The notes under the pieces are model-generated. The model was given only the letters and a program-made list of their open reading frames with translations. It ran no database searches and was not told the origin of the DNA. Source: Cryomorphaceae bacterium (lineage in GTDB: Bacteria; Bacteroidota; Bacteroidia; Flavobacteriales_D; Crocinitomicaceae). From it: DNA of 34,854 nucleotides. The stretch is taken from the NCBI GenBank assembly GCA_021299335.1, contig JAJTGF010000006.1, positions 30,758 to 65,611 of the forward strand. Reading direction: 5' to 3'. Shown here piece after piece: positions 17,065 to 24,330 of this stretch (position 1 is the stretch's first letter; the number at the start of each line of letters is the position of its first letter). The translations under genes were made by a program, and so were the position numbers.

Positions 17065-18225
17065 TTAGAGTGTGCCGCGGTTTTCTTGTTCGCGCTCGAT
17101 GGCTTCAAATAGCGCCTTGAAATTTCCTTTACCGAAAGACTGCGCACCTTTTCTTTGAATGATCTCAAAGAACATTGTAGGGCGATCCACGACTGGCTTG
17201 GTAAATAATTGCAACAAATAACCTTCGTCGTCGCGGTCAATGAGAATTCCGTGAGACTTCAAGAGCTCGACGTCTTCATCTATCTGACCAACGCGATCGA
17301 GTAAATCTTCGTAGTACGTTTCGGGGACATACAAAAACTCTACGCCGCGGTCGCGCATGGCAGAAACAGTAGCAACGATGTCGTTGGTAGCAACTGCGAT
17401 GTGCTGGACGCCTGGGCCGTTATAGAAATCGATGTATTCTTCGATTTGCGATTTTTTCTTACCCTCTGCAGGTTCGTTGATCGGGAATTTGATGCGGCCG
17501 TTTCCGTTGGACATTACTTTAGACATCAGGGCGGTGTAGTCGGTTGAAATGTCTTTGTCATCGAAAGAAACGATTTGGGCAAAACCCATTACTTTTCCAT
17601 AAAACTCAACCCAATCGTTCATTTCATTCCAACCCACATTACCCACCATATGGTCGATGAATTTAAGCCCAACTGGCTCTGGATTGTAATGAGATTCCCA
17701 CTTTTTGTAACCTGGCAAAAAGACGCCATTGTAGTTTTTACGCTCCACAAAAATATGAACGGTCTCGCCATAAGTGTAAATACCTGAGCGCACGACCCAA
17801 CCGTTTTCGTCTTCTTCACGGGTTGGTTCCATGTATGGCTTGGCGCCTCTTTTGGTGGTTTCTTCAAATGCTTTGGTGGCATCTTCTACCCAAAGTGCAA
17901 CGACCTTTACGCCATCGCCATGCTTATCGATGTGGGCATTGAGTGGGCCACCTTCAGTCAAAGGTGTAGTGAGCACCAAACGTATTTTATCTTGCTTGAG
18001 CACATAAGAAACGCGGTCTTTCATACCGGTTTCGAGGCCAGCAAAAGCCTCAGACTGAAAGCCAAAGGCAGTTTTGTAAAAATGAGCACTTTGCTTGGCA
18101 TTGCCGACATATAATTCGACGTAGTCGGTACCTAAAAGCGGAAGGAAATCTTCGGCGTCGTGAAATATTTTCTCTAGACTGTAGTCGTAGTTTTGGATGT
18201 CTTTTAAATTTTTGATCTCTGCCAT
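17065..18225 (-). CDS. hppD: 4-hydroxyphenylpyruvate dioxygenase
   Basis: Non-haem Fe(II) enzyme converting 4-hydroxyphenylpyruvate to homogentisate, the second step of tyrosine catabolism. With the start at MAEIKNLKDI (386 residues; an ATG two codons upstream is also possible) the iron facial triad is His192 (FIDHMVGNV), His275 (PGVQHIAVAT) and Glu354 (MFFEIIQRKG). The two vicinal-oxygen-chelate halves and the C-terminal SFGKGNFKALFEAIE gate helix are intact. It lies 39 bp after hmgA on the same strand and has a perfect -7 box of its own in that gap, so it can be transcribed with or without hmgA. The downstream end is the shared palindromic terminator. Confidence 0.97.
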   Translation of the reverse strand: MAEIKNLKDIQNYDYSLEKIFHDAEDFLPLLGTDYVELYVGNAKQSAHFYKTAFGFQSEAFAGLETGMKDRVSYVLKQDKIRLVLTTPLTEGGPLNAHIDKHGDGVKVVALWVEDATKAFEETTKRGAKPYMEPTREEDENGWVVRSGIYTYGETVHIFVERKNYNGVFLPGYKKWESHYNPEPVGLKFIDHMVGNVGWNEMNDWVEFYGKVMGFAQIVSFDDKDISTDYTALMSKVMSNGNGRIKFPINEPAEGKKKSQIEEYIDFYNGPGVQHIAVATNDIVATVSAMRDRGVEFLYVPETYYEDLLDRVGQIDEDVELLKSHGILIDRDDEGYLLQLFTKPVVDRPTMFFEIIQRKGAQSFGKGNFKALFEAIEREQENRGTL

Positions 18226-18241
18226 TATCATGTATTTATGT

Positions 18242-18249
18242 CAAAATTA
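18242..18249 (-). promoter_or_regulatory. Candidate -7 box upstream of hppD
   Basis: The minus strand reads TAATTTTG, matching TAnnTTTG, 17 nt upstream of the preferred hppD ATG in the 39-bp hmgA-hppD gap. No convincing -33 element is seen at 19-21 nt, so this could be a secondary promoter or chance in AT-rich DNA. Confidence 0.4.
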
Positions 18250-18264
18250 GGGATTTCACAGGAG

Positions 18265-19422
18265 TTAGTGCTGCCAAGAAAACATGTAGTCTGGCAATTC
18301 CATTTCCAAACCGCGCTTGGTGAGCGAAAGCGGCTTGAAGGTATCCACCATGACGGCTAATTCTTCTGTTTCTTTTTTACCGATACTGCGCTCGTATGCC
18401 CCCGGATGTGGCCCATGTGGAATACCTGCCGGATGCAACGTAATTTGTCCTTTTTCAATGTTGTTGCGGCTCATGAAATCACCGTCTACATAATACAGAA
18501 CCTCATCTGAATCGATATTCGAGTGATTGTATGGCGCAGGTATAGAATCTGGATGGTAATCGTAAAGGCGCGGTACAAAAGAACAGACCACAAAAGCGGC
18601 TGTCTCGAAAGTTTGGTGCACAGGCGGTGGTTGGTGAACACGACCCGTAATTGGTTCGAAGTCGTGTATAGAAAACGCATACGGATAATTGTAGCCGTCC
18701 CAACCTACTACATTGAATGGGTGATGTGCATAAGTATAGTCATAGAGCACGTCTTGTTTTTTGATGCGGATCAAAAAATCGCCTTCTTCGTTGTGGGTTT
18801 CGAGTTCATGCGGTGGGCGAATGTCGCGCTCGCAGTAAGGAGAGTGCTCTAAAAGCTGACCAAACCAATTGCGGTAGCGCTTCGGCGTGTATACTGGATG
18901 AAAAGATTGGATGATAAACAAGCGGTTATTTTCATCGTTGAATTCCAATTGGTAGATCATGCCGCGCGGAATCACGAGGTAGTCACCGTAGGCAAAATCG
19001 ATGTTGCCCATTTGTGTGCGCAATTTGCCAGAACCCTTGTGGATAAAAATGATTTCGTCGGCATCGGCATTTTTGTAGAAATAATCTTTCATGCTCTGTG
19101 ACGGTGCGGCAAGCTCGAGGTAGACGTCAGAGTTGCCCAAAACAGGAACACGGCTTTCTACGTAATCGGCGGCAGGCTTGAGGTCAAAACCTCTGAAACT
19201 GCGCATGAGCATATTTTTTTGGATGCCAATTTCGGGTGCAATATTGGTTTGTGCACCAATTGACTTCACTACCGTTGGTGGTTGGACATGATAAAGAAGT
19301 GCAGACATGCCGTCAAAGCCAATAGTACCAAAGAGCTGCTCGTGGTAAAGCGAGCCATCAGGTTGACGAAAAACAGTATGGCGCTTGTGCGGAATTTTCC
19401 CTAGTTGGTGATAAAATGGCAT
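18265..19422 (-). CDS. hmgA: Homogentisate 1,2-dioxygenase
   Basis: Fe(II) ring-cleaving cupin dioxygenase that turns homogentisate into maleylacetoacetate, the step after HppD. The 385-residue protein is the shorter Bacteroidota-type form. It opens MPFYHQLGKIPHKRHTVFR and contains LVIPRGMIYQLEF, HHPFNVVGWDGYNYPYAF, the His/Glu-rich HDFEPITGRVHQPPPVHQT segment and the C-terminal HPAGIPHGPHPGAYE segment that carries cupin metal or substrate histidines. It is the first gene of a hmgA-hppD pair; maleylacetoacetate isomerase and fumarylacetoacetase are not in the window. Confidence 0.95.
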   Translation of the reverse strand: MPFYHQLGKIPHKRHTVFRQPDGSLYHEQLFGTIGFDGMSALLYHVQPPTVVKSIGAQTNIAPEIGIQKNMLMRSFRGFDLKPAADYVESRVPVLGNSDVYLELAAPSQSMKDYFYKNADADEIIFIHKGSGKLRTQMGNIDFAYGDYLVIPRGMIYQLEFNDENNRLFIIQSFHPVYTPKRYRNWFGQLLEHSPYCERDIRPPHELETHNEEGDFLIRIKKQDVLYDYTYAHHPFNVVGWDGYNYPYAFSIHDFEPITGRVHQPPPVHQTFETAAFVVCSFVPRLYDYHPDSIPAPYNHSNIDSDEVLYYVDGDFMSRNNIEKGQITLHPAGIPHGPHPGAYERSIGKKETEELAVMVDTFKPLSLTKRGLEMELPDYMFSWQH

Positions 19423-19441
19423 GTTTCAAAGTTTTATGACA

Positions 19442-19449
19442 CAAAACTA
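19442..19449 (-). promoter_or_regulatory. Candidate -7 box of hmgA
   Basis: On the minus strand TAGTTTTG fits TAnnTTTG, 20 nt upstream of the hmgA ATG. A possible -33 TTG lies at 19466-19468 but the spacer (16 nt) is short. It faces away from the tdh -7 box 42 bp further right. Confidence 0.5.
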
Positions 19450-19491
19450 AACCAATACGCGAATCCAAGAAATGATTTTGGTCAGTTTTCG

Positions 19492-19499
19492 TATTTTTG
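19492..19499 (+). promoter_or_regulatory. Candidate -7 box of the threonine dehydrogenase gene
   Basis: TATTTTTG matches the TAnnTTTG consensus, 21 nt upstream of the ATG at 19521. TTTG at 19477-19480 is too close to be a normal -33 element, so only the -7 box is confident. It also shows that the in-frame TTG at 19497 is not the start. Confidence 0.55.
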
Positions 19500-19520
19500 T
19501 CCCTACATCAAATCAACATT

Positions 19521-20456
19521 ATGTCAAAAATCCTGGTACTCGGTTCTTGTGGTCAGATTGGAACCGAACTCGTTTTAGCGCTCCGATCAAAATATGGAAA
19601 TGAAACAGTTGTTGCCGCAGACCTCAGAGATGAGTGCCCCGCAATTTTGCAAAACGGACCCTACATTCAACTCGATGCCCTCGATAAAGAAAGTGTTCGG
19701 GCCTATATCATTGAACAAGAAATTAAAGAAGTTTACTTATTAGCTGCCTTGCTTTCTGCCACGGCAGAAAAAAATCCTGACTTCGCCTGGAAACTCAACA
19801 TGGAGGGCCTGTTCACCATCCTCGACTTGGCCAAAGAAGGACACCTCAAAAAAATATTTTGGCCGAGCTCTATTGCCGTCTTCGGCCCCACTACCCCTGC
19901 CGACCTCACGCCGCAGCACACCGTCATGGAACCCACTACCGTTTATGGTATCTCCAAACAAGCAGGCGAGCGCTGGTGCGAATACTACCACAATAAGTTT
20001 GGCGTCGATGTGCGCAGCATTCGCTACCCCGGCCTTATTTCTTACAAAAGCTTGCCCGGCGGCGGCACCACCGACTACGCCGTAGATATCTTCTACAAAG
20101 CCAAAGCAGAAGGTAAATTCACTTGTTTTTTAAGCGCCGAGACCAAACTGCCTATGATGTTCATGGACGACGCCATCCGCGGTACCATCGAACTCATGGA
20201 AGCACCATCCGAACAAATTAAAATCCGTTCGGCCTACAATCTAGCCGGTTGCAGTTTTACACCTGCCGAGCTCGCTTCAGAAATACAAGCACTACAACCT
20301 GATTTCAAAATAGCTTACGAGCCTGATTTCCGCCAAGCCATCGCAGATAGCTGGCCGAATTCTATTGACGACAGCCATGCTGCAAATGATTGGGGTTGGA
20401 AAGCACAATTCGACACCAAAGCGATGGTGAAGGTGATGTTGGAGAATGTAGAATAG
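19521..20456 (+). CDS. tdh: L-threonine 3-dehydrogenase, SDR type
   Basis: A 311-residue NAD-dependent extended short-chain dehydrogenase of the Flavobacterium-type threonine dehydrogenase family, unrelated to the zinc-dependent Tdh of E. coli; it oxidises threonine to 2-amino-3-ketobutyrate. The Rossmann motif GSCGQIG (residues 8-14), LLSATAEKNPDFAWKLNM, WPSSIAVFGPTTP and the catalytic VYGISK (Tyr142, Lys146) are present, and RSIRYPGLISYKSLPGGGTT is diagnostic. The ATG at 19521 gives the normal length. It is divergent from hmgA and separated from the sigma-factor operon by 115 bp. 2-Amino-3-ketobutyrate CoA ligase is not in the window. Confidence 0.94.
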   Translation: MSKILVLGSCGQIGTELVLALRSKYGNETVVAADLRDECPAILQNGPYIQLDALDKESVRAYIIEQEIKEVYLLAALLSATAEKNPDFAWKLNMEGLFTILDLAKEGHLKKIFWPSSIAVFGPTTPADLTPQHTVMEPTTVYGISKQAGERWCEYYHNKFGVDVRSIRYPGLISYKSLPGGGTTDYAVDIFYKAKAEGKFTCFLSAETKLPMMFMDDAIRGTIELMEAPSEQIKIRSAYNLAGCSFTPAELASEIQALQPDFKIAYEPDFRQAIADSWPNSIDDSHAANDWGWKAQFDTKAMVKVMLENVE

Positions 20457-20467
20457 ATATTATCTAT
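20453..20467. repeat. AT-rich palindrome overlapping the tdh stop codon
   Basis: ATAGATA-T-TATCTAT is a perfect 7-bp inverted repeat around a single T and contains the TAG stop codon. No U-tract follows directly, so it is a poor terminator; it may be an operator or chance. Confidence 0.45.
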
Positions 20468-20488
20468 AAAAGAAATAGAAAAAAATTA

Positions 20489-20569
20489 TTGTTTTGTTTA
20501 AAGTTTTTCTTGTTTTGTTAAACAAATAATGTTTAACTTTATATCGTAATTGTTAAACAAAACAAAACG
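20489..20569 (+). promoter_or_regulatory. Operator-like repeat cluster and promoter of the sigma-crt-phr operon
   Basis: In 81 bp there are three copies of a TTGTTTTGTTWAA-type element: TTGTTTTGTTTAAAG (20489-20503), TTGTTTTGTTAAACAAA (20510-20526) and, inverted, TTGTTAAACAAAACAAAAC (20550-20568). A further TGTTTAAC half lies at 20530-20537. The middle copy contains a perfect 6-1-6 palindrome, TTTGTT-A-AACAAA (20514-20526). A near-consensus -7 box TAACTTTA (20534-20541) lies between the repeats, about 30 nt before the sigma-factor ATG, so a bound protein would block or contact polymerase. The regulator is not in the window. Confidence 0.65.
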
Positions 20570-20571
20570 AT

Positions 20572-21084
20572 ATGTCTACAATTGAATTCAATGAAGCTTT
20601 AATTGGTTTGGAAAATAACCTGCAATCCTTTGCATTATCTTTTACCCGAAACCGAGAAGACGCAAGGGATCTAACACAAGAAACCATGTTGAAAGCGATT
20701 ACTTATCGCAATTATTATACGCCTCAAACAAACTTTAAGGCGTGGGTTTTCACAATTATGCGTAACTTGTTCATCAATCAATACCGCAGAAGAGTAAAAT
20801 CGGGTGCTATTTTCGATCACAGTAAAGAAGTTTTCTTGATCGGCAACATCCATAGCCACGAAGACAGCGCAATAGAGAAGATTGGTGTAAAAGACATCAA
20901 CAGACAAATCAACTTATTAGGAGAGGAGTACCAAGCACCTTTTGAAATGCATTTTCAAGGGTTCAAATACAAAGAGATCGCAGACAAACTAGGTATTCCA
21001 ATCGGAACCGTGAAGAGCCGGATTTTCATCGCTAGAAAAAAGCTGATGGAAGCATTGCCGGAGTTCGCATTTTCGGCAAATTAA
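20572..21084 (+). CDS. ECF-type sigma-70 family RNA polymerase sigma factor
   Basis: A 170-residue alternative sigma factor with sigma region 2 (about 13-80: LQSFALSFTRNREDARDLTQ, FKAWVFTIMRNLFINQYRR) and region 4 (about 118-165: FEMHFQGFKYKEIADKLGI, then GTVKSRIFIARKKL). Region 3 is absent, as in ECF factors. No anti-sigma gene is adjacent, unlike most ECF systems. It is the first gene of a compact run with carotenoid, pterin, photolyase and peroxiredoxin genes, and its promoter region holds a cluster of operator-like repeats. This suggests control by a DNA-binding repressor upstream of it, and a role in directing polymerase to light or oxidative stress genes, possibly including its own operon. 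The regulon is inference. Confidence 0.92.
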   Translation: MSTIEFNEALIGLENNLQSFALSFTRNREDARDLTQETMLKAITYRNYYTPQTNFKAWVFTIMRNLFINQYRRRVKSGAIFDHSKEVFLIGNIHSHEDSAIEKIGVKDINRQINLLGEEYQAPFEMHFQGFKYKEIADKLGIPIGTVKSRIFIARKKLMEALPEFAFSAN

Positions 21085-21087
21085 TTT

Positions 21088-22557
21088 ATGACAAAAAAAG
21101 TACACGTTATTGGTTCGGGTATCTCGAGCCTCTCTACCGCTTCATTTCTTGCCAAAGCAGGCTATGACGTTCAAATTTTTGAAAAAAACAGCAGCATTGG
21201 CGGCCGTGCGCGTCAGTTCGAAACGCAGGGCTTTGTTTTTGACATGGGGCCGTCTTGGTACTGGATGCCCGATGTTTTTGAGAAATTTTACCAACAATTT
21301 GGTTACACCACTTCTGATTTCTATGCGCTCAAGCGCTTAGATCCTTCATACCGCGTTTACTGGCCAGATCACAGCTACACCAACGTTCCGGCGCAAATGC
21401 CGAAGCTAGAGGAATGGTTTGAATCTTTAGAACCCGGAAGCGCAGGTCAACTCCAGGCTTTCTTGAAAGATGCCGCTTACAAGTATAAAGTAGGAATGGA
21501 AGACCTCGTTTACAAGCCCAGTCTCAACCTTACCGAATTTATAGACAGTCGCGTACTTGGCGGTTTGTTTAAAATGCACCTCTTCTCCTCCTTTTCGACT
21601 TTTATCCGAAAATATTTCAAGCACCCAAAAATCTTGTCGCTGCTCGAATTTCCTGTTTTGTTTTTAGGTGCAATGCCCAACGAGACACCAGCGCTGTACT
21701 CCTTAATGAACTACGCCGATATCCAACTTGGCACGTGGTATCCAATGAATGGCATGCACGAATTCATCAAAGCCTTCGCGCGAATTGCCCAAGAACAAGG
21801 CGTCAAAATAGAAACTTCGGCCAATGTCGAACGCATTGTCATTGAAAACGGAAAAGCAGTGGGAACAATCGTCAATGGGCAATTACACCGCGCTGATATC
21901 GTCATCTCTGGTGCAGACTACGCCCACACCGATCGAAAATTGCTCAAAGAAAACGCCAACTATTCAGATGCCTACTGGGACAAGCGCACTATGGCACCGT
22001 CTAGTTTACTTTTTTATGTGGGCGTCAATAAGAAACTTGAAAACTTAGAGCACCACAACCTTTTCTTCGATGAATCTTTAGAAGAACACGGTAAAACCAT
22101 CTACAAAGATCCGAGCTGGCCTCAAAAACCACTCTTTTACATGAGTGTTCCTTCCTTGACGGACCCTAATGTAGCACCCCAAGGATCAGAAAACCTTTTC
22201 TTTTTGATTCCGCTGGCCCCTGATCTCCAAGATGACGAAGCCACTCGTGAAAAGTATTTCGAGCTGCTTTTAGAGCGACTCAAAAAACTAACGGGTAATG
22301 ACATCAAAGACCATATCGTCTACAAAAGAAGTTTTTGTGTCGCCGACTTTAAAAGCGATTACAACGCTTTCAAAGGCAACGCCTACGGTTTGGCTAATAC
22401 CTTGCGCCAAACTGCGATCCTAAAACCGCGCATGCAACACAAAAAAATCAAAAACCTATATTACACAGGTCAACTCACCGTTCCTGGTCCTGGCGTTCCA
22501 CCCTCTATTGTCTCCGGAGAAGTGGTTGCCAAACAAATCATCGCTAAATACCACTAA
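21088..22557 (+). CDS. crtI: Phytoene desaturase (CrtI type)
   Basis: A 489-residue FAD-dependent desaturase/isomerase that converts phytoene to lycopene. The N-terminal FAD-binding Rossmann motif is VIGSGISSLSTASFLAKAGY (residues 6-25) followed by IGGRARQFE and the DMGPSWYWMP segment of CrtI enzymes. The C-terminal bacterial-type desaturase signature, YTGQLTVPGPGVPPSIVSGE, is intact. Length and motifs match bacterial CrtI rather than CrtN or CrtD, though the number of desaturation steps cannot be told. The ATG is 3 bp after the sigma-factor stop and crtB follows 9 bp later. Confidence 0.95.
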   Translation: MTKKVHVIGSGISSLSTASFLAKAGYDVQIFEKNSSIGGRARQFETQGFVFDMGPSWYWMPDVFEKFYQQFGYTTSDFYALKRLDPSYRVYWPDHSYTNVPAQMPKLEEWFESLEPGSAGQLQAFLKDAAYKYKVGMEDLVYKPSLNLTEFIDSRVLGGLFKMHLFSSFSTFIRKYFKHPKILSLLEFPVLFLGAMPNETPALYSLMNYADIQLGTWYPMNGMHEFIKAFARIAQEQGVKIETSANVERIVIENGKAVGTIVNGQLHRADIVISGADYAHTDRKLLKENANYSDAYWDKRTMAPSSLLFYVGVNKKLENLEHHNLFFDESLEEHGKTIYKDPSWPQKPLFYMSVPSLTDPNVAPQGSENLFFLIPLAPDLQDDEATREKYFELLLERLKKLTGNDIKDHIVYKRSFCVADFKSDYNAFKGNAYGLANTLRQTAILKPRMQHKKIKNLYYTGQLTVPGPGVPPSIVSGEVVAKQIIAKYH

Positions 22558-22566
22558 ACCCATTCT

Positions 22567-23403
22567 ATGAAAGCTTTATTCGACAACGTATGCCAAGAAA
22601 TGAGCGAGCTGACTACCAAAAGGTACAGCACCTCTTTCTCTTTGGGCATCAGCTTTTTGCACAAGGATTTGCAAAAACCGATTTATTCCATCTATGGTTT
22701 TGTGCGCTTTGCCGATGAAATTGTAGATACTTTCCACGGGTACGACAAAGAAAAGCTACTCGCCGATTTCAAGGTTCAGACCTACGAAGCGATTGCTGCT
22801 GGCATTTCCCTCAATCCAATTCTCAATAGTTTTCAGTGGGTAGTCAACAAATACAATATTCCAATGGAGCTCATCGATACTTTTCTCGATTCCATGGAAA
22901 TGGATTTACAAAAACAAACCTATGACCAAGGGAAGTACGAGACCTACATCTTGGGATCGGCAGAGGTGGTGGGCCTGATGTGCCTGAAGGTTTTTGTGGA
23001 AGGAGACCAACAATCATACGACGACCTCAAACCCTACGCCATGAAGCTAGGGGCTGCTTTTCAAAAGATCAACTTCCTGCGCGACCTCAAAGCAGATTAC
23101 CAAGAACTCGGACGCACTTATTTTCCAGGCATCAATCTTTCTGAATTCAATAGTGCCATCAAAAAAGAAATTGAAGCAGACATCGCACTCGATTTTCAGA
23201 AAGGCTACGAAGGTATTTTATTGTTGCCCCGGAAGGCGCGCTTTGGCGTCTACATGGCCTATAAATATTACTTTAAGCTGTTCAACAAAATCAAGCAAAC
23301 ACCCGCAGAAAACGTACTCAATGAGCGCATTCGCATTCCTAATTACCGTAAAATGCGCATCCTTCTCACTTCGTATGTCCGACACAATTTAAATTTGCTT
23401 TAA
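22567..23403 (+). CDS. crtB: Phytoene synthase
   Basis: A 278-residue squalene/phytoene synthase condensing two geranylgeranyl diphosphates to phytoene. The two aspartate-rich motifs are DEIVD (residues 50-54) and DLKAD (173-177, followed by YQELGRTYFPG), as in CrtB. The KRYSTSFSLGISFL opening and the EVVGLMCLKVF helix are also typical. With crtI it gives a minimal lycopene pathway. The last A of its stop codon is the A of the idi ATG, so translation is coupled. A geranylgeranyl diphosphate synthase is not in the window. Confidence 0.95.
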   Translation: MKALFDNVCQEMSELTTKRYSTSFSLGISFLHKDLQKPIYSIYGFVRFADEIVDTFHGYDKEKLLADFKVQTYEAIAAGISLNPILNSFQWVVNKYNIPMELIDTFLDSMEMDLQKQTYDQGKYETYILGSAEVVGLMCLKVFVEGDQQSYDDLKPYAMKLGAAFQKINFLRDLKADYQELGRTYFPGINLSEFNSAIKKEIEADIALDFQKGYEGILLLPRKARFGVYMAYKYYFKLFNKIKQTPAENVLNERIRIPNYRKMRILLTSYVRHNLNLL

Positions 23404-23939
23404 TGCCCGACGAATACGTTGTTTTGGTAGATGAACAAGACCAAGATATTGGTCAGCTCGAAAAAATAGAAGCGCACGAATTAGGCCTTCTGCATCGTGC
23501 TTTTTCTGTACTCCTCTTCAACGACCGCGGTGAACTTTTACTTCAACAAAGAGCGGCACACAAATACCACTCGCCTCTGCTCTGGACCAACACCTGCTGC
23601 AGCCATCAGCGTCCTAATGAAACAACTTTGATGGCCGCAGAACGCCGGCTCAAAGAAGAAATGGGCATGAGCGCTCCAATGCAAACTGCTTTTAAGTTTC
23701 AATACAAAGCAACGCTTGACCAAGGGCTCACCGAACACGAACTCGATCATGTGTTATTTGGCTACACCAACCAAGACCCCAACATTAATCCGGAAGAAGT
23801 CGCTGCCTTTCGCTGGATATCCATGGCGCAATTGCTCCAAGAACTCCAATCGAAGCGAGATTCATTTACCATTTGGTTTCAAATTTTACTCGACCAACAC
23901 CTAGAAAAAATTACAAAAGCAGCTAATGAAAGTATGTAG
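23403..23939 (+). CDS. idi: Isopentenyl-diphosphate delta-isomerase, type I
   Basis: A 178-residue Nudix-fold isomerase interconverting IPP and DMAPP and so feeding carotenoid synthesis. Catalytic residues are visible: Cys65 or Cys66 with His68 in WTNTCCSHQRP, the Nudix glutamates in AAERRLKEEMGM (residues 79-90) and Glu112/Glu114 in TEHELDHVLFG, matching the metal and acid residues of E. coli Idi. It overlaps crtB by 1 nt and the following pterin synthase gene by 14 nt. In a bacterium making IPP by the MEP pathway this enzyme is not essential, so its place here suggests boosting precursor flow when the operon is on. Confidence 0.95.
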   Translation: MPDEYVVLVDEQDQDIGQLEKIEAHELGLLHRAFSVLLFNDRGELLLQQRAAHKYHSPLLWTNTCCSHQRPNETTLMAAERRLKEEMGMSAPMQTAFKFQYKATLDQGLTEHELDHVLFGYTNQDPNINPEEVAAFRWISMAQLLQELQSKRDSFTIWFQILLDQHLEKITKAANESM

Positions 23940-24330
23940 AAGAGCGACCTTTAATGCGGCGCACCGCTTGTATAGACCAGATTGGTCCGACGAAAAAAAC
24001 AATGCGGTTTTTGGAAAATGTAACAACCCCAATTACCACGGTCACAACTACACTTTAGAAGTCTGGATCGACGGCGAAATAGATCCTGAAACCGGCTACC
24101 TCATCGACCTCAAACTCGTCAAGGACCTCATTGGTATAGAAGTTCAGGATCGATTTGACCACCGTAACTTAAATCTAGATTGCCCTGAGTTTGCCAACCT
24201 AAACCCGACTGCTGAGAACATCGCTGTCGTGATTTGGAATCTGTTGCGCGCGAAGCTAGAAAGTAAATATGGACTCAGCGTTAAGCTCTGGGAAACTCAA
24301 AATAACATCATCGAATACGACGGAAAATGA
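23926..24330 (+). CDS. 6-pyruvoyl-tetrahydropterin synthase (COG0720, animal-PTPS-like)
   Basis: A 134-residue T-fold enzyme. The zinc ligands are His13 (FNAAHRL), His38 and His40 (YHGHNY). The catalytic set of animal 6-pyruvoyl-tetrahydropterin synthase is complete: Cys32 in GKCNNPNYHGH, Asp78-His79 in FDHRNLN and Glu123 in WETQNNIIEY. The Cx5HGH spacing separates it from QueD (Cx3HGH), which makes a queuosine precursor, so the favoured reaction is dihydroneopterin triphosphate to 6-pyruvoyl-tetrahydropterin; a QueD-like side activity is possible. The start overlaps idi by 14 nt and its stop overlaps the photolyase ATG (ATGA). A pterin cofactor or chromophore linked to the photolyase, or one for aromatic hydroxylases, is plausible. 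Confidence 0.88.
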   Translation: MKVCRRATFNAAHRLYRPDWSDEKNNAVFGKCNNPNYHGHNYTLEVWIDGEIDPETGYLIDLKLVKDLIGIEVQDRFDHRNLNLDCPEFANLNPTAENIAVVIWNLLRAKLESKYGLSVKLWETQNNIIEYDGK

